DNA of 64,000 nucleotides. Origin: Marivivens aquimaris (GTDB lineage Bacteria > Pseudomonadota > Alphaproteobacteria > Rhodobacterales > Rhodobacteraceae). Location: NCBI RefSeq assembly GCF_015220045.1, contig NZ_JADBGB010000001.1:558001-622000 (forward strand), given 5' to 3'. Made by a program: the position numbers and the translations under genes. A model generated the notes under the pieces. That model was not told the DNA's origin and ran no database searches. It worked only from the letters and a program-made list of their open reading frames with translations. Numbering within the stretch: position 1 is the first letter of the stretch; every line of letters starts with the position of its first letter. Positions 8,443 through 17,497 of this stretch are shown here, one piece after another.

Positions 8443-9704
8443 GACTGGCCTCCCAGCGCAGCGGCAGTGATTTCGGAAAGTGCCAGCGCCGCAGCGCCGC
8501 GCGCCCAGACAAGGTCGCCCCACGCGTGGGTTTCGATTTTGCATTCGGGCGGGCCGTTGAACAGGATCAGGTCGCGCGTCTCGCTCATCACCTCGTCGGC
8601 GTAGAGGTATTCGTAGCGCATCCGTTCGCCCGACACGATAATCAGCCCAGGATCGAACAGCTGCACGACGTTCGCGAGGCCAAGTGCGAGGTAGCGCCCT
8701 GCGCGGCGGAAGATCGTCAGCGCCGCCTGATTGCCTGCCTGCGCCTGACCGTAGAGCGTTTCCAGCATGGCGTGGGGGCTTTGCAGATTGCGGGTGTTGC
8801 GGCCAAGTGCTGTCGAGGCCTCGCGCACGAGGGCATAATCGGCGAGGTACGCCTCAAGGCAGCCACGCTGACCGCAGCGGCAGAGCGCACCGTCGAGTTG
8901 GACCTTCGTATGGCCAAGTTCGAGCGCCATGCGCCGTGTGCCGCGATAGAGGCGGTTGTTGAGCACAAGGCCCATACCCACGCCGTGTTCGATCGTGACC
9001 ACCGCGAATTCGGAGCGCGACCGACCCGCGCCAAACCACAGCTCGGCCAGCGTCAGGACGTTCGCATCGTTGTCCAGATGCACGGGTACGTCGAAGCGTT
9101 CCTCGAACGCCGTGCGGAATTCGATGTCATTCTCAAGCATGAGCGGCGACCAGTGAACGATGCCCGAGGTGTTGTCGCACAGGCCCGAAATCCCGATGCC
9201 GATAGCCGATACCTCGCGGACCTTCATGCCGCGCGGGGTGAGGAGTGACATGATCAGCTGCTCGGTCTCTGCCAAAAGCTGGTCGAGCGTCTTTCGAACG
9301 GGCGGGGTAGGGAGCGTCGCATCGGCGAGCTGGTTTCCTGCGAGGTCGGTCAGAACGGCGGTGTGATTCTCGTCCGAAAGCTTGATGCCGATGACGTAAT
9401 GGGTCTCCGCCACGACTTCGAGCGCGACGGGAGGGCGGCCACGGCCCGACTCGCGGGGCGTTCCTTCGACCTCGCGCAGCCATCCGGTGGAGATCAGGTC
9501 CGAAGTGACGGCGGTCGTCGATCCGGCGCTGATTCCCAGTGCGCGGGTCACATCGGCGCGCGCGGCGCGGCCTGAAGCACGCACATGTTCGAATACCTTC
9601 TGGCGCAACGGGGTCGCGTCATATCCACTCGAAGCAAGCAACGGGCCGCATCCCTTTGGAAAATCATCGGGTGCGGGCATCGCATCAGCGGGCCGGTCAT
9701 ACAT
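8439..9704 (-). CDS. xylR: ROK-family transcriptional repressor, probable xylose regulator
   Basis: The 421-residue protein has an N-terminal winged helix (about 32-80, with a recognition helix near DVTRALGISAGSTTAVTSDL). A ROK sugar-kinase-like domain follows, with GIGISGLCDNTSGIVHWSP and the zinc cluster ELGH (262-265) plus C275, C277 and C282 in CRCGQRGC. This is the XylR/NagC plan. It is divergent from xylFHGBA across 225 bases, so it most likely represses that operon and is released by xylose. The regulated sugar is inferred from context. The start has AAGGA 7 bases upstream. Its stop overlaps the FG-GAP gene start. Confidence 0.88.
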   Translation of the reverse strand: MYDRPADAMPAPDDFPKGCGPLLASSGYDATPLRQKVFEHVRASGRAARADVTRALGISAGSTTAVTSDLISTGWLREVEGTPRESGRGRPPVALEVVAETHYVIGIKLSDENHTAVLTDLAGNQLADATLPTPPVRKTLDQLLAETEQLIMSLLTPRGMKVREVSAIGIGISGLCDNTSGIVHWSPLMLENDIEFRTAFEERFDVPVHLDNDANVLTLAELWFGAGRSRSEFAVVTIEHGVGMGLVLNNRLYRGTRRMALELGHTKVQLDGALCRCGQRGCLEAYLADYALVREASTALGRNTRNLQSPHAMLETLYGQAQAGNQAALTIFRRAGRYLALGLANVVQLFDPGLIIVSGERMRYEYLYADEVMSETRDLILFNGPPECKIETHAWGDLVWARGAAALALSEITAAALGGQS

Positions 9705-9929
9705 TTTTCATTCCTTGAAGTATTTATCTCCGCTCCTCCAGCAGAGACGTCCTCCTGATCCCGAATCTAATCATGATTTGCAGGACTTCCCAAGTGAAAA
9801 GCTAAAAATTTGATCCCTGAACGAAAATTTTATTTTGACAACTGAATATAATTCGCCATGGTTGATGGTGTCGGATCAACGTCCGGCGTCTGCGTCGCAC
9901 TGCGACGTGGAAACCTTTGGGAGGAAATC
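9705..9929. promoter_or_regulatory. Divergent xylR-xylF control region
   Basis: The middle of this 225-base gap (about 9795-9855) is sharply AT-rich against GC-rich surroundings. It contains AAAATTTTATTTTGACA (9824-9840) and TATAAT (9847-9852), candidates for promoter and ROK operator sequences. No -35/-10 pair with normal spacing is unambiguous, so I mark the region and not a single site. GGGAGG just before 9930 is the xylF ribosome site. Confidence 0.5.
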
Positions 9930-10955
9930 ATGAATAAATACATCATCGCCGCTGCGGTTGCAGTGGCCGGTTTCAACTCGGCTGCAATGGCCGAAGGTCT
10001 CACCATCGGCGTTAGCTGGTCGAACTTCCAGGAAGAGCGCTGGAAAACCGACGAAGCCGCGATGAAGGCCGCAATCGAAGCCAACGGCGACAGCTACATT
10101 TCTTCGGACGCACAGAACTCGGCAGCCAAGCAGCTGACCGACGTCGAAGCTCTGATCGCTCAGGGCGCTGACGCTCTGGTCATCCTGTCGGTCGACAAGG
10201 ACGCTATCGGCCCGGCTATCGACATGGCTTCGAACGAAGACATTCCGGTTGTCGGCTACGACCGTCTGATCGAAGACGAGCGCGCCTTCTACCTGACCTT
10301 CGACAACAAGGGCGTCGGCCGCATCATCGCTGAAACCGTTACCGCAGCGCAGCCGGACGGCAACTTCGCCATCATCAAGGGCGACCAGGGTGACCCGAAC
10401 GCGCTGTTCCTGCTCGAAGGCATGATGGAAGTCATCGGCGACGACGTCGAAGCTGGCAACATCACCATCGTTGGTGAAAGCTTCACCGACGGCTGGAAGC
10501 CGGACAATGCTCAGAAGAACATGGAACAGATCCTGACCGCCAACGACAACAACGTTGACGCAGTTCTGGCCGAGAACGACGGCATGGCCGGCGGCGTTAT
10601 CGCTGCTCTGCAAGCTCAGGGTATGGTGATCCCGGTTGGTGGTCAGGACGGCGATCTTGCTGCTCTGAACCGCGTTGCCCGCGGCACCCAGACCGTTTCG
10701 GTCTGGAAAGACTCGCGTGCTCTGGGTTCGGCTGCCGGTAACATCGCTGCTGCTCTCGCGAACGGCACTGCAATGGCCGACGTAGAAGGCGCAGAAGCAT
10801 GGTCGGGCGGCGCCAACGGCGTTGAAATGACCGCGATCTTCCTCGACCCGACCCCGGTAACCGTCGACAACCTCGACGTTGTTATCGACGCTGGCCACAT
10901 CTCGAAAGAGCAGGCTTGCGAAGGTGCGATGGATAGCGTTGCTGCCTGCCAGTAA
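9930..10955 (+). CDS. xylF: D-xylose ABC transporter, periplasmic binding protein
   Basis: The 341-residue protein has a clear signal peptide (MNKYIIAAAVAVAGFNSAAMA) followed by a type-1 periplasmic sugar-binding fold. IGVSWSNFQEERWKTDEAAM is the characteristic start of XylF-type proteins, and DAVLAENDGMAGGVIAALQ and PVGGQDGDLAALNRV follow. It captures xylose in the periplasm for XylHG. The start at 9930 has an ideal GGGAGG site. Codon use is strongly biased to a few preferred codons, which suggests high expression. A strong hairpin follows the stop, before xylH. Confidence 0.92.
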   Translation: MNKYIIAAAVAVAGFNSAAMAEGLTIGVSWSNFQEERWKTDEAAMKAAIEANGDSYISSDAQNSAAKQLTDVEALIAQGADALVILSVDKDAIGPAIDMASNEDIPVVGYDRLIEDERAFYLTFDNKGVGRIIAETVTAAQPDGNFAIIKGDQGDPNALFLLEGMMEVIGDDVEAGNITIVGESFTDGWKPDNAQKNMEQILTANDNNVDAVLAENDGMAGGVIAALQAQGMVIPVGGQDGDLAALNRVARGTQTVSVWKDSRALGSAAGNIAAALANGTAMADVEGAEAWSGGANGVEMTAIFLDPTPVTVDNLDVVIDAGHISKEQACEGAMDSVAACQ

Positions 10956-10973
10956 TCACTGATCCGCAATAAC

Positions 10974-11001
10974 CGGTACCGCTCCGAAAGGGGCGGTGCC
11001 G
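10974..11001 (+). terminator. Intercistronic hairpin after xylF (mRNA-stabilising or partial terminator)
   Basis: A stem of about 12 pairs closed by a GAAA tetraloop: GGTACCGCTCC (10975-10985) against GGGGCGGTGCC (10990-11000). There is no U-run behind it. Such structures after a binding-protein gene commonly protect the upstream message from 3' decay and so raise binding protein over membrane subunits. That role is inferred. Confidence 0.65.
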
Positions 11002-11109
11002 ACGACCTCCGCCTCTCAGGCGCTCCGTGACGGCAACGATCCGCACGGACCAGTCTCATTTCGCCGAACGCCCCTCTGCACACCAGAGCGACCAGCACGG
11101 ACCGAGGAC

Positions 11110-12447
11110 ATGACCACCGAAAAATCATCTGCATCCGGGGCAAACGCCTCGACCTCCGGCACATCTCACGAAAGTGCCTTCAACCGCTTCTTGCGCGTCA
11201 CCGAAATCGATCCCCGTCTTCTGGGCATGGTCGGCGCGCTGCTGCTGATCTGGCTGGGCTTCCACCTCTACGGTGCGATCGTCAACGGCTTCGGCGCATT
11301 CCTCACGCCGCGCAACCTCTGGAACCTTTCGGTGCAAACGGCGTCGATCGGCATCATGGCAACAGGCATGGTGCTCGTCATCGTGACCCGCAACATCGAC
11401 CTCTCGGTCGGTTCGATCCTCGGTTTCTGCGCGATCGTCATGGGCGTCATCCAAGTCGATATCCTGCCGCAGTACCTTGGCCTCGGCCATCCGGCGATCT
11501 GGATCATTACCGTCATCTGCGGCCTGCTCCTCGGCGCGATGATCGGCGCCTTCCACGGTTTCCTGATCGCTTACCTCGAAATTCCGTCCTTTATCGTGAC
11601 CCTTGCCGGCCTCATGGTCTGGCGCGGTGCCGCGTTCCTTGTTGCACGCGGTGAAACGATCTCTCCGGTCGACAGCACTTTTGCGCTACTCGGCGGTGGA
11701 CCTTACGGCGCCATCGGCAGCACCGGCAGCTGGGCAGTTGGCCTCGTCGCTTGCGCTGTCATCCTGTGGATGCTCGCCAAGTCCCGCAAGCGCCGCGAGA
11801 CCTACGGTTTCCACGTGCGGCCGGTCTGGGCCGAAGCCGTTGTGGCCGCGCTTACCTGCGGCGCTGTTATCGGAGCCGTCCTTCTGGTGAACGCATACGG
11901 CTGGCCGCGCGGTATCGTCCGTCGCTATGCCGAAGCGAACAACATCACCATTCCCGAAGAGGGCCTGTTCATCAGCCACGGCTTTGCCATTCCGGTACTG
12001 ATCCTTGTGGTCGTGGCCATCGGCATGACGATCCTCGCCCGCCGCACCCGTTTCGGTCGCTATGTCTTCGCCATCGGCGGCAACCCCGAAGCGGCAAAGC
12101 TCGCCGGTATTAATGTCAACATGATGACCGTGAAGATCTACGCACTGATGGGCACGCTCGCCGCACTAGCCGGCGTGGTTTCCTCGGCCCGTCTGACCTC
12201 TGCGACGAACGCGCTGGGCCAGTTCGACGAACTCTATGTCATCGCGGCAGCCGTGATCGGCGGCACCAGCCTCGCTGGCGGTGTGGGCACCATTTACGGC
12301 GCGATCCTCGGTGCGCTGGTGATGCAGTCGCTCCAGACCGGCATGATCCTCATCGGTTTCGACAGTGCAATCCAGCAGGTCGTCGTCGGTGTGGTCCTCG
12401 CCTTCGCCGTCTTCCTCGACAACCGCTATCGCAGTGCGCGCAAGTAA
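11110..12447 (+). CDS. xylH: D-xylose ABC transporter, permease
   Basis: The 445-residue integral membrane protein of the sugar ABC permease family has many hydrophobic segments, beginning at GMVGALLLIWLGFHLYGAIV. GIMATGMVLVIVTRNIDLSVGSILGF is the family's conserved region, and AIGGNPEAAKLAGIN is the coupling-loop motif that contacts the ATPase. It forms the xylose channel with XylG. The start is taken at the ATG at 11110 (MTTEKSS); an earlier in-frame start at 10996 would include the intercistronic hairpin region. It sits between xylF and xylG in one operon. Confidence 0.92.
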   Translation: MTTEKSSASGANASTSGTSHESAFNRFLRVTEIDPRLLGMVGALLLIWLGFHLYGAIVNGFGAFLTPRNLWNLSVQTASIGIMATGMVLVIVTRNIDLSVGSILGFCAIVMGVIQVDILPQYLGLGHPAIWIITVICGLLLGAMIGAFHGFLIAYLEIPSFIVTLAGLMVWRGAAFLVARGETISPVDSTFALLGGGPYGAIGSTGSWAVGLVACAVILWMLAKSRKRRETYGFHVRPVWAEAVVAALTCGAVIGAVLLVNAYGWPRGIVRRYAEANNITIPEEGLFISHGFAIPVLILVVVAIGMTILARRTRFGRYVFAIGGNPEAAKLAGINVNMMTVKIYALMGTLAALAGVVSSARLTSATNALGQFDELYVIAAAVIGGTSLAGGVGTIYGAILGALVMQSLQTGMILIGFDSAIQQVVVGVVLAFAVFLDNRYRSARK

Positions 12448-12459
12448 GGAGCCAAGACC

Positions 12460-13227
12460 ATGACTGTTGATTACAATGGCACCCCGCTTGTCGAAATGCG
12501 TGATATCTCCATCGCCTTTGGTGGTATCAAAGCGGTCGATCACGTTTCCCTCTCGCTCTATCCGGGCGAAGTCGTGGGCCTTCTGGGGCACAACGGCGCG
12601 GGTAAATCGACGCTGATCAAGATCCTGTCGGGCGCCTACAAGGCCGACTCCGGCGAGATCTACGTCGACGGCAAGAAGGCCGACATCTCGTCGCCTCGCG
12701 ATGCCCGCGACTTCAACATCGAGACCATCTACCAGACGCTCGCGCTGGCCGATAACCTCGATGCGGCATCCAACCTGTTCCTCGGCCGCGAGAAGGTCGA
12801 TGCGATGGGCTTTGTCGACGACAGCTTCCAGGAAGCCGAGACGCGCAAGATCATGGCGCGCCTCAACCCCAACTTCCGCAAACTGAAAGAGCCGGTGTCG
12901 GCCCTTTCGGGCGGTCAGCGCCAGTCGGTCGCGATTGCGCGTGCGGTCTACTTCAATGCCCGAATTCTCATCATGGACGAGCCTACCGCTGCCCTTGGTG
13001 TGCATGAAACGGCAATGGTTGCTGACCTTATCAAAGAACTGAAAGCTCAGGGTCTTGGCATTTTCCTCATCAGCCACGATACGCGGGAGATGATGGATCT
13101 GTGTGACCGTGTGTCCGTGATGAAGAACGGGCAGATGGTCGGCACGGAACGTGTCGAAGATGTGACCGAGGACGACATCCTTTCGATGATCATTCTCGGC
13201 AAGAACCCTAAGCGAGAGGTAGCATAG
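12460..13227 (+). CDS. xylG: D-xylose ABC transporter, ATPase (single-domain form)
   Basis: The 255-residue ATPase has Walker [10 protein letters not shown] (43-51), the ABC signature LSGGQ (149-153) and Walker B ILIMDEP (169-175), followed by a switch histidine in LISHDTREM. It energises xylose import by XylH. The enterobacterial XylG carries two ATPase domains in about 510 residues; here there is one, so the working unit must be a homodimer, as in FrcA-type alphaproteobacterial systems. AAGGAG 9 bases upstream supports the start. Confidence 0.9.
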   Translation: MTVDYNGTPLVEMRDISIAFGGIKAVDHVSLSLYPGEVVGLLGHNGAGKSTLIKILSGAYKADSGEIYVDGKKADISSPRDARDFNIETIYQTLALADNLDAASNLFLGREKVDAMGFVDDSFQEAETRKIMARLNPNFRKLKEPVSALSGGQRQSVAIARAVYFNARILIMDEPTAALGVHETAMVADLIKELKAQGLGIFLISHDTREMMDLCDRVSVMKNGQMVGTERVEDVTEDDILSMIILGKNPKREVA

Positions 13228-13229
13228 CA

Positions 13230-14669
13230 ATGTACATCGGATTGGATCTGGGAACGTCTGGTCTCAAGGGCATCGTCATTGACGATAACCAGACCATTCT
13301 GGCCGAAGCCAATGCAGCTCTGACCGTCAGCCGTCCGCACGACGGCTGGTCGGAGCAGGCTCCGGCAGATTGGATCGCCGCAGTCGAGGACGTCATGAGC
13401 GCCCTCGCATCCAAGGTAGACATGTCGGGCGTCCGCGCCATCGGCCTTTCGGGGCAGATGCACGGTGCGACCCTTCTGGATGCCGCCGGCGAAGTCCTGC
13501 GTCCCTGCATCCTGTGGAACGACACCCGTTCGGCTGTCGAAGCCGCAGCGATGGATGCCAATCCGATGTTCCGCGACCTGACCGGCAATATCGTGTTCCC
13601 GGGCTTCACCGCTCCGAAACTGGAGTGGGTGAAGAACAACGAACCCGACACCTTCATGAAGGTCGCCAAGGTTCTGCTCCCCAAAGACTACCTGCGCTAC
13701 TTCCTGACCGGTGAATACGTGGCTGAAATGTCCGATGCCGCCGGTACGTCGTGGCTCGATACCGGTGCGCGCGACTGGTCGGATACGCTGCTTGCTGCGA
13801 CCGATCTGGGCCGCGAGCACATGCCGCGCCTCGTTGAAGGGTCCGAAGCATCGGGCAGCGTCCGTGCGGAACTGGCGTCGAAGTGGGGCCTGCCCGCAAA
13901 TGTCGTCGTCGCCGGTGGCGGCGGTGATAACGCGGCTAGCGCCGTTGGCGTCGGCGTCGTGAAATCGGGCGATGCGTTCGTATCGCTGGGCACCTCGGGC
14001 GTGCTCTTTGCCGCATCCGACAGCTACCAGCCTGATGCTGCTTCGGCGGTTCACACCTTCTGTCACGCGCTGCCCGACACGTGGCACCAGATGGGCGTGA
14101 TCCTCGCGGCTGCCGATGCGATGAACTGGTTCGCCAAAGTGCTGGGCCAGAAGCCTGCCGCACTGACCGGCGCGCTGGGCGACCTTCAGGCACCGGGCCG
14201 TGCGCTATTCCTGCCGTACCTCGGCGGTGAACGTACCCCGCACAACGACGCGAAAATCCGCGCGAGCTTCCTGCATCTCGACCACAACGCCGACCAGCAC
14301 ACGATGGTTCGCGCGGTGCTCGAAGGCGTGACCCATGCGGTCAAGGATAGCTTTGATGCGCTGACCTCGACCGGCACCAAGATCGAGCGTCTGCTCGCTG
14401 TCGGTGGCGGTTCCAAATCCGACTACTGGGTGCAGGCAATTGCGACCTCGCTCGGTATGCCGGTCCACCTGCCGGTCGCAGGCGACTTCGGCGGTGCCTT
14501 CGGTGCTGCCCGCCTCGGCATGATGGCGGCAACGGGTGCAGGCGCCGAAATCGCTACGCTGCCCACCATTGAACGTACCATTGACCCCGTTCCGGAACTC
14601 AAGGGCGACTTCGATGCCGCCCACCAGCGTTACCAGAACGCTTACAAGGCTCTTAAAGGGCTTAACTAG
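13230..14669 (+). CDS. xylB: Xylulokinase
   Basis: The 479-residue FGGY-family kinase phosphorylates D-xylulose to xylulose 5-phosphate. The N-terminal phosphate-binding motif [13 protein letters not shown], the substrate-site segment [13 protein letters not shown], and the C-terminal [15 protein letters not shown] with [10 protein letters not shown] are all in place, and the length is normal. It starts 3 bases after the xylG stop and precedes xylA, completing import and the first two catabolic steps in one operon. Confidence 0.94.
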   Translation: MYIGLDLGTSGLKGIVIDDNQTILAEANAALTVSRPHDGWSEQAPADWIAAVEDVMSALASKVDMSGVRAIGLSGQMHGATLLDAAGEVLRPCILWNDTRSAVEAAAMDANPMFRDLTGNIVFPGFTAPKLEWVKNNEPDTFMKVAKVLLPKDYLRYFLTGEYVAEMSDAAGTSWLDTGARDWSDTLLAATDLGREHMPRLVEGSEASGSVRAELASKWGLPANVVVAGGGGDNAASAVGVGVVKSGDAFVSLGTSGVLFAASDSYQPDAASAVHTFCHALPDTWHQMGVILAAADAMNWFAKVLGQKPAALTGALGDLQAPGRALFLPYLGGERTPHNDAKIRASFLHLDHNADQHTMVRAVLEGVTHAVKDSFDALTSTGTKIERLLAVGGGSKSDYWVQAIATSLGMPVHLPVAGDFGGAFGAARLGMMAATGAGAEIATLPTIERTIDPVPELKGDFDAAHQRYQNAYKALKGLN

Positions 14670-14679
14670 GACATGAGAG

Positions 14680-15981
14680 ATGACTGACTTTTTCAAAGGT
14701 ATTCCGCAGATCACCTACGAGGGACCGGAGACGGATAACGAGTTCGCTTTCCGTCATTACAATCCCGATGAAGTGGTGATGGGCAAGACGCTCAAAGACC
14801 ACCTGCGCTTTGCAGTTGCCTACTGGCACTCGTTCGCGTGGGAAGGCGGCGACCCGTTCGGTGGCCGCACCTTCGAGCGTCCGTGGTTCGGCTCCGAAAT
14901 GGATCTGGCCAAGCTGAAGGCCGATGTTGCATTCGAGATGTTCTCGATCCTGCAGGCACCGTACTTCTGCTTCCACGATGCGGATGTGCGTCCCGAGGGC
15001 GCGACCTTTGCAGAAAGCAGTTCCAACCTGTCCGAGATCGTCGATTACTTCGGCGAGAAGATGGAGCAGACCGGCACGAAGCTGCTGTGGGGGACGGCAA
15101 ACCTGTTCACCAACCGCCGCTTCATGTCCGGTGCTGCGACCAACCCTGATCCGGAAGTCTTCGCCTATTCGGCAGCGACCATCAAAACCTGCATGGACGC
15201 GACCCACAAACTCGGCGGTGAGAACTACGTCCTCTGGGGCGGCCGTGAAGGCTACGAGACCCTGCTGAACACCGACCTCAAGCGCGAGCGCGAGAACATG
15301 GCGCGGATGCTGCGCATGGTCGTCGACTACAAGCACAAGATCGGTTTCAAGGGCGCGATCCTCGTCGAGCCCAAGCCGCAAGAGCCGTCGAAGCACCAGT
15401 ACGACTACGACGTGAACACCGTCTTCGCCTTCCTCAAGGAATACGGCCTTGAGAACGAAGTGAAGATGAACATCGAACAGGGCCACGCCATTCTGGCCGG
15501 TCACTCGTTCGAGCACGAATTGGCCATGGCCCGCGAATTCGGCATCCTCGGTTCCATCGATATGAACCGCAACGACTACCAGTCCGGCTGGGATACCGAC
15601 CAGTTCCCGAACAACGTTCCTGAAGTCGCGCTAGCCTATTACGAAGTGCTGAAAGCGGGCGGTTTTACCACCGGCGGCACGAACTTCGACGCCAAGGTCC
15701 GCCGTCAGTCGATCGACCCCGAGGATCTGATCCTCGGTCACGCTGGCGCAATGGACGTCTGTGCGCGCGGTCTGAAAGCGGCTGCCAAGATGCTCGAAGA
15801 CGGGAAGCTCGAAGAGCTGCGCAACGAGCGCTATGCCGGTTGGGACACCGACTTCGGCAAGGAAATGAAGTCCTCCGATCTGGACGCCATCCACGACAAG
15901 GTGCTGGCGGACAACATCAATCCGGAGGCCAAGTCGGGCCGTCAGGAACGGCTCGAAAATCTGGTTAACCAGTACTGCTAA
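14680..15981 (+). CDS. xylA: Xylose isomerase
   Basis: The 433-residue protein is a full-length class II xylose isomerase converting D-xylose to D-xylulose with two divalent metals. Visible signatures are [10 protein letters not shown] with the catalytic His and Asp, [34 protein letters not shown] with metal ligands, and [17 protein letters not shown]. It is the last gene of the xyl operon and is followed at once by an intrinsic terminator. Confidence 0.96.
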   Translation: MTDFFKGIPQITYEGPETDNEFAFRHYNPDEVVMGKTLKDHLRFAVAYWHSFAWEGGDPFGGRTFERPWFGSEMDLAKLKADVAFEMFSILQAPYFCFHDADVRPEGATFAESSSNLSEIVDYFGEKMEQTGTKLLWGTANLFTNRRFMSGAATNPDPEVFAYSAATIKTCMDATHKLGGENYVLWGGREGYETLLNTDLKRERENMARMLRMVVDYKHKIGFKGAILVEPKPQEPSKHQYDYDVNTVFAFLKEYGLENEVKMNIEQGHAILAGHSFEHELAMAREFGILGSIDMNRNDYQSGWDTDQFPNNVPEVALAYYEVLKAGGFTTGGTNFDAKVRRQSIDPEDLILGHAGAMDVCARGLKAAAKMLEDGKLEELRNERYAGWDTDFGKEMKSSDLDAIHDKVLADNINPEAKSGRQERLENLVNQYC

Positions 15982-15989
15982 AAAACAAA

Positions 15990-16015
15990 AGCCCCGCTCA
16001 AGCGGGGCTTTTTCT
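15990..16015 (+). terminator. Terminator of the xyl operon
   Basis: Perfect 9-pair stem AGCCCCGCT / AGCGGGGCT with a two-base CA gap, then TTTTCTT. A-rich sequence on the other side lets it work for the converging minus-strand gene, whose stop lies at its edge. Confidence 0.9.
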
Positions 16016-16794
16016 TATGCGAGGTGGCTGGGCGTGACGCGTTCTTCGGGCGGCATCTGCGCATGGCCTGCTTTGTTATGGATTTCGACCTCCACAAGGA
16101 TTGGCAGGTGATCCGACGCCTTCGGCCCGCTGGGCGAGCGCGGAACGGGCAGGGGATGCACGGTGCAGCAGTCATTGTGCGCGAACCGGTCGAGCGGTGC
16201 CACTGGCAAGCGCGACGGATAGGTCCGGCCCCCCGGTGCGAGGACGGTAAACCCGTCGAGGCGTTCAAACCCCTTCGACTGATGCCATTCGTTGAAGTCA
16301 CCCATCATCACCGTGGGCATCCATTCGAGGTCATCCAGATATTCGCGGATATGCCCCAGCTGTGCGCGGCGATCGCGGCGCAAAAGGCCGAGGTGCACCG
16401 CCACGACCCGCAGACCGATGTCGAAATCGACGACCGATGCGCCGCGCGGCTCCAGCCCCGGTAGGGGCAGGCGGTGAATGTCGACCGCTTTGATATGCGG
16501 TTTGGCCAGCACCGCTACACCGTGCCAGCCCAGCGAGACGTCGTTCTCCGCCAGCTGAACCGGACAAAGCCCCGTGTGGTCGATCAAAGACTCTTTAGGC
16601 AGGGCCGTCGGACGGCGGCCCATGCGAAAGTCGGCTTCTTGCAGCGCGACGATATCCGCTTTCAGCGCAGAAATTCCGCTGATTGCACGTAAAGCGTCCC
16701 GCCGCAGGTCGGTTCCCAGACCCGCACGGATATTCCAGCTCGCAAGACGCAGACGGTGTGATGACGTATCAGACATACGCTCTATGTAGGTCAT
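16015..16794 (-). CDS. Endonuclease/exonuclease/phosphatase (EEP) family protein
   Basis: The product of about 259 residues carries the EEP metal-hydrolase motifs: LASWNIRAG at the start, DIVALQEAD with the metal-binding Glu, VMMGDFNEW with Asp-x-Asn, and ASDHLPI with the catalytic Asp-His pair. Members cleave nucleic acids, phospholipids or inositol phosphates; the substrate cannot be told from sequence. No signal peptide is evident. The true start may be the second Met at 16776 (MSDTSSHR). It is divergent from the YjdF-like gene and converges on xylA. Confidence 0.8.
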   Translation of the reverse strand: MTYIERMSDTSSHRLRLASWNIRAGLGTDLRRDALRAISGISALKADIVALQEADFRMGRRPTALPKESLIDHTGLCPVQLAENDVSLGWHGVAVLAKPHIKAVDIHRLPLPGLEPRGASVVDFDIGLRVVAVHLGLLRRDRRAQLGHIREYLDDLEWMPTVMMGDFNEWHQSKGFERLDGFTVLAPGGRTYPSRLPVAPLDRFAHNDCCTVHPLPVPRSPSGPKASDHLPILVEVEIHNKAGHAQMPPEERVTPSHLA

Positions 16795-16815
16795 TAAATT
16801 GATTTGTGAGGTATT

Positions 16816-17463
16816 ATGCGCCGCCCGCCCATTATTGTGATGATCCTACAGGCTATTCTCCTGTTCGAGTGCGTCACTGCCGTTCTGTCCGGTCGCCCGT
16901 TGCAGGTGTTCATTCCCGGACTGACCCTGGCCATCAGCTTTGCACCTTATCTGTTCGAGAAAGCCGTCGGCATCCGCCTTCCCAGCAGCTTTATCGTCGC
17001 CATCGTCGTCTTCGTTTTTGCCACGCTATTTCTGGGCGAAGTCGAGGATTTCTATAACAAATACTGGTGGTGGGACACGCTGCTGCACTTCAGCTCCGCG
17101 CTGTCGTTCGGTGTGATCGCGTTCCTGTTCATCTTCATGCTGTTCGAGGGCGACCGCTACGCCGCGCCGCCTTGGGCTATCGGCTTGCTGTCCGCTTGCG
17201 TGGCGCTTTCCATCGGCGCGATCTGGGAGATTTTCGAATACGCGATGGACCAGTTTTTCGGCACGAATATGCAGAAATCCGGTCTGCCCGACACGATGAA
17301 AGACATCATCGTGGATACTTTGGGTGCGATCATTTCGGGAACCGCAGGGGCCGTTTACCTGCAAGGTCGCCACGCCGGAGGGATCTGGCTGGTCTACGAC
17401 AGCTTCTTGAAAAAGAACCGCAAGCTCTACCGGAAATTCCGTCGCCGTCCGATCGACGAATAA
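16816..17463 (+). CDS. YjdF/DUF2238-like inner-membrane protein
   Basis: The 215-residue protein has about five to six hydrophobic segments. Conserved family features are WWWDTLLHFSSALS in the middle, EIFEYAMDQFFGTNMQ, and MKDIIVDTLGAIISG. These buried acidic and His residues are typical of DUF2238 (E. coli YjdF), whose function is unknown. The C-terminus is strongly basic and probably cytoplasmic. GAGG four bases before the ATG supports the start. A terminator follows directly. Confidence 0.75.
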   Translation: MRRPPIIVMILQAILLFECVTAVLSGRPLQVFIPGLTLAISFAPYLFEKAVGIRLPSSFIVAIVVFVFATLFLGEVEDFYNKYWWWDTLLHFSSALSFGVIAFLFIFMLFEGDRYAAPPWAIGLLSACVALSIGAIWEIFEYAMDQFFGTNMQKSGLPDTMKDIIVDTLGAIISGTAGAVYLQGRHAGGIWLVYDSFLKKNRKLYRKFRRRPIDE

Positions 17464-17466
17464 GGA

Positions 17467-17496
17467 AAAGGCCGCGCATGGAGCGCGGCCTTTTTT
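17467..17496 (+). terminator. Bidirectional terminator between yjdF-like gene and pcaF
   Basis: Stem AAGGCCGCGC with GCGCGGCCTT around an ATGGA loop, then TTTTTT; AAAA on the opposite side lets it also serve the converging pcaF transcript. Confidence 0.88.
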
Positions 17497-17497
17497 A

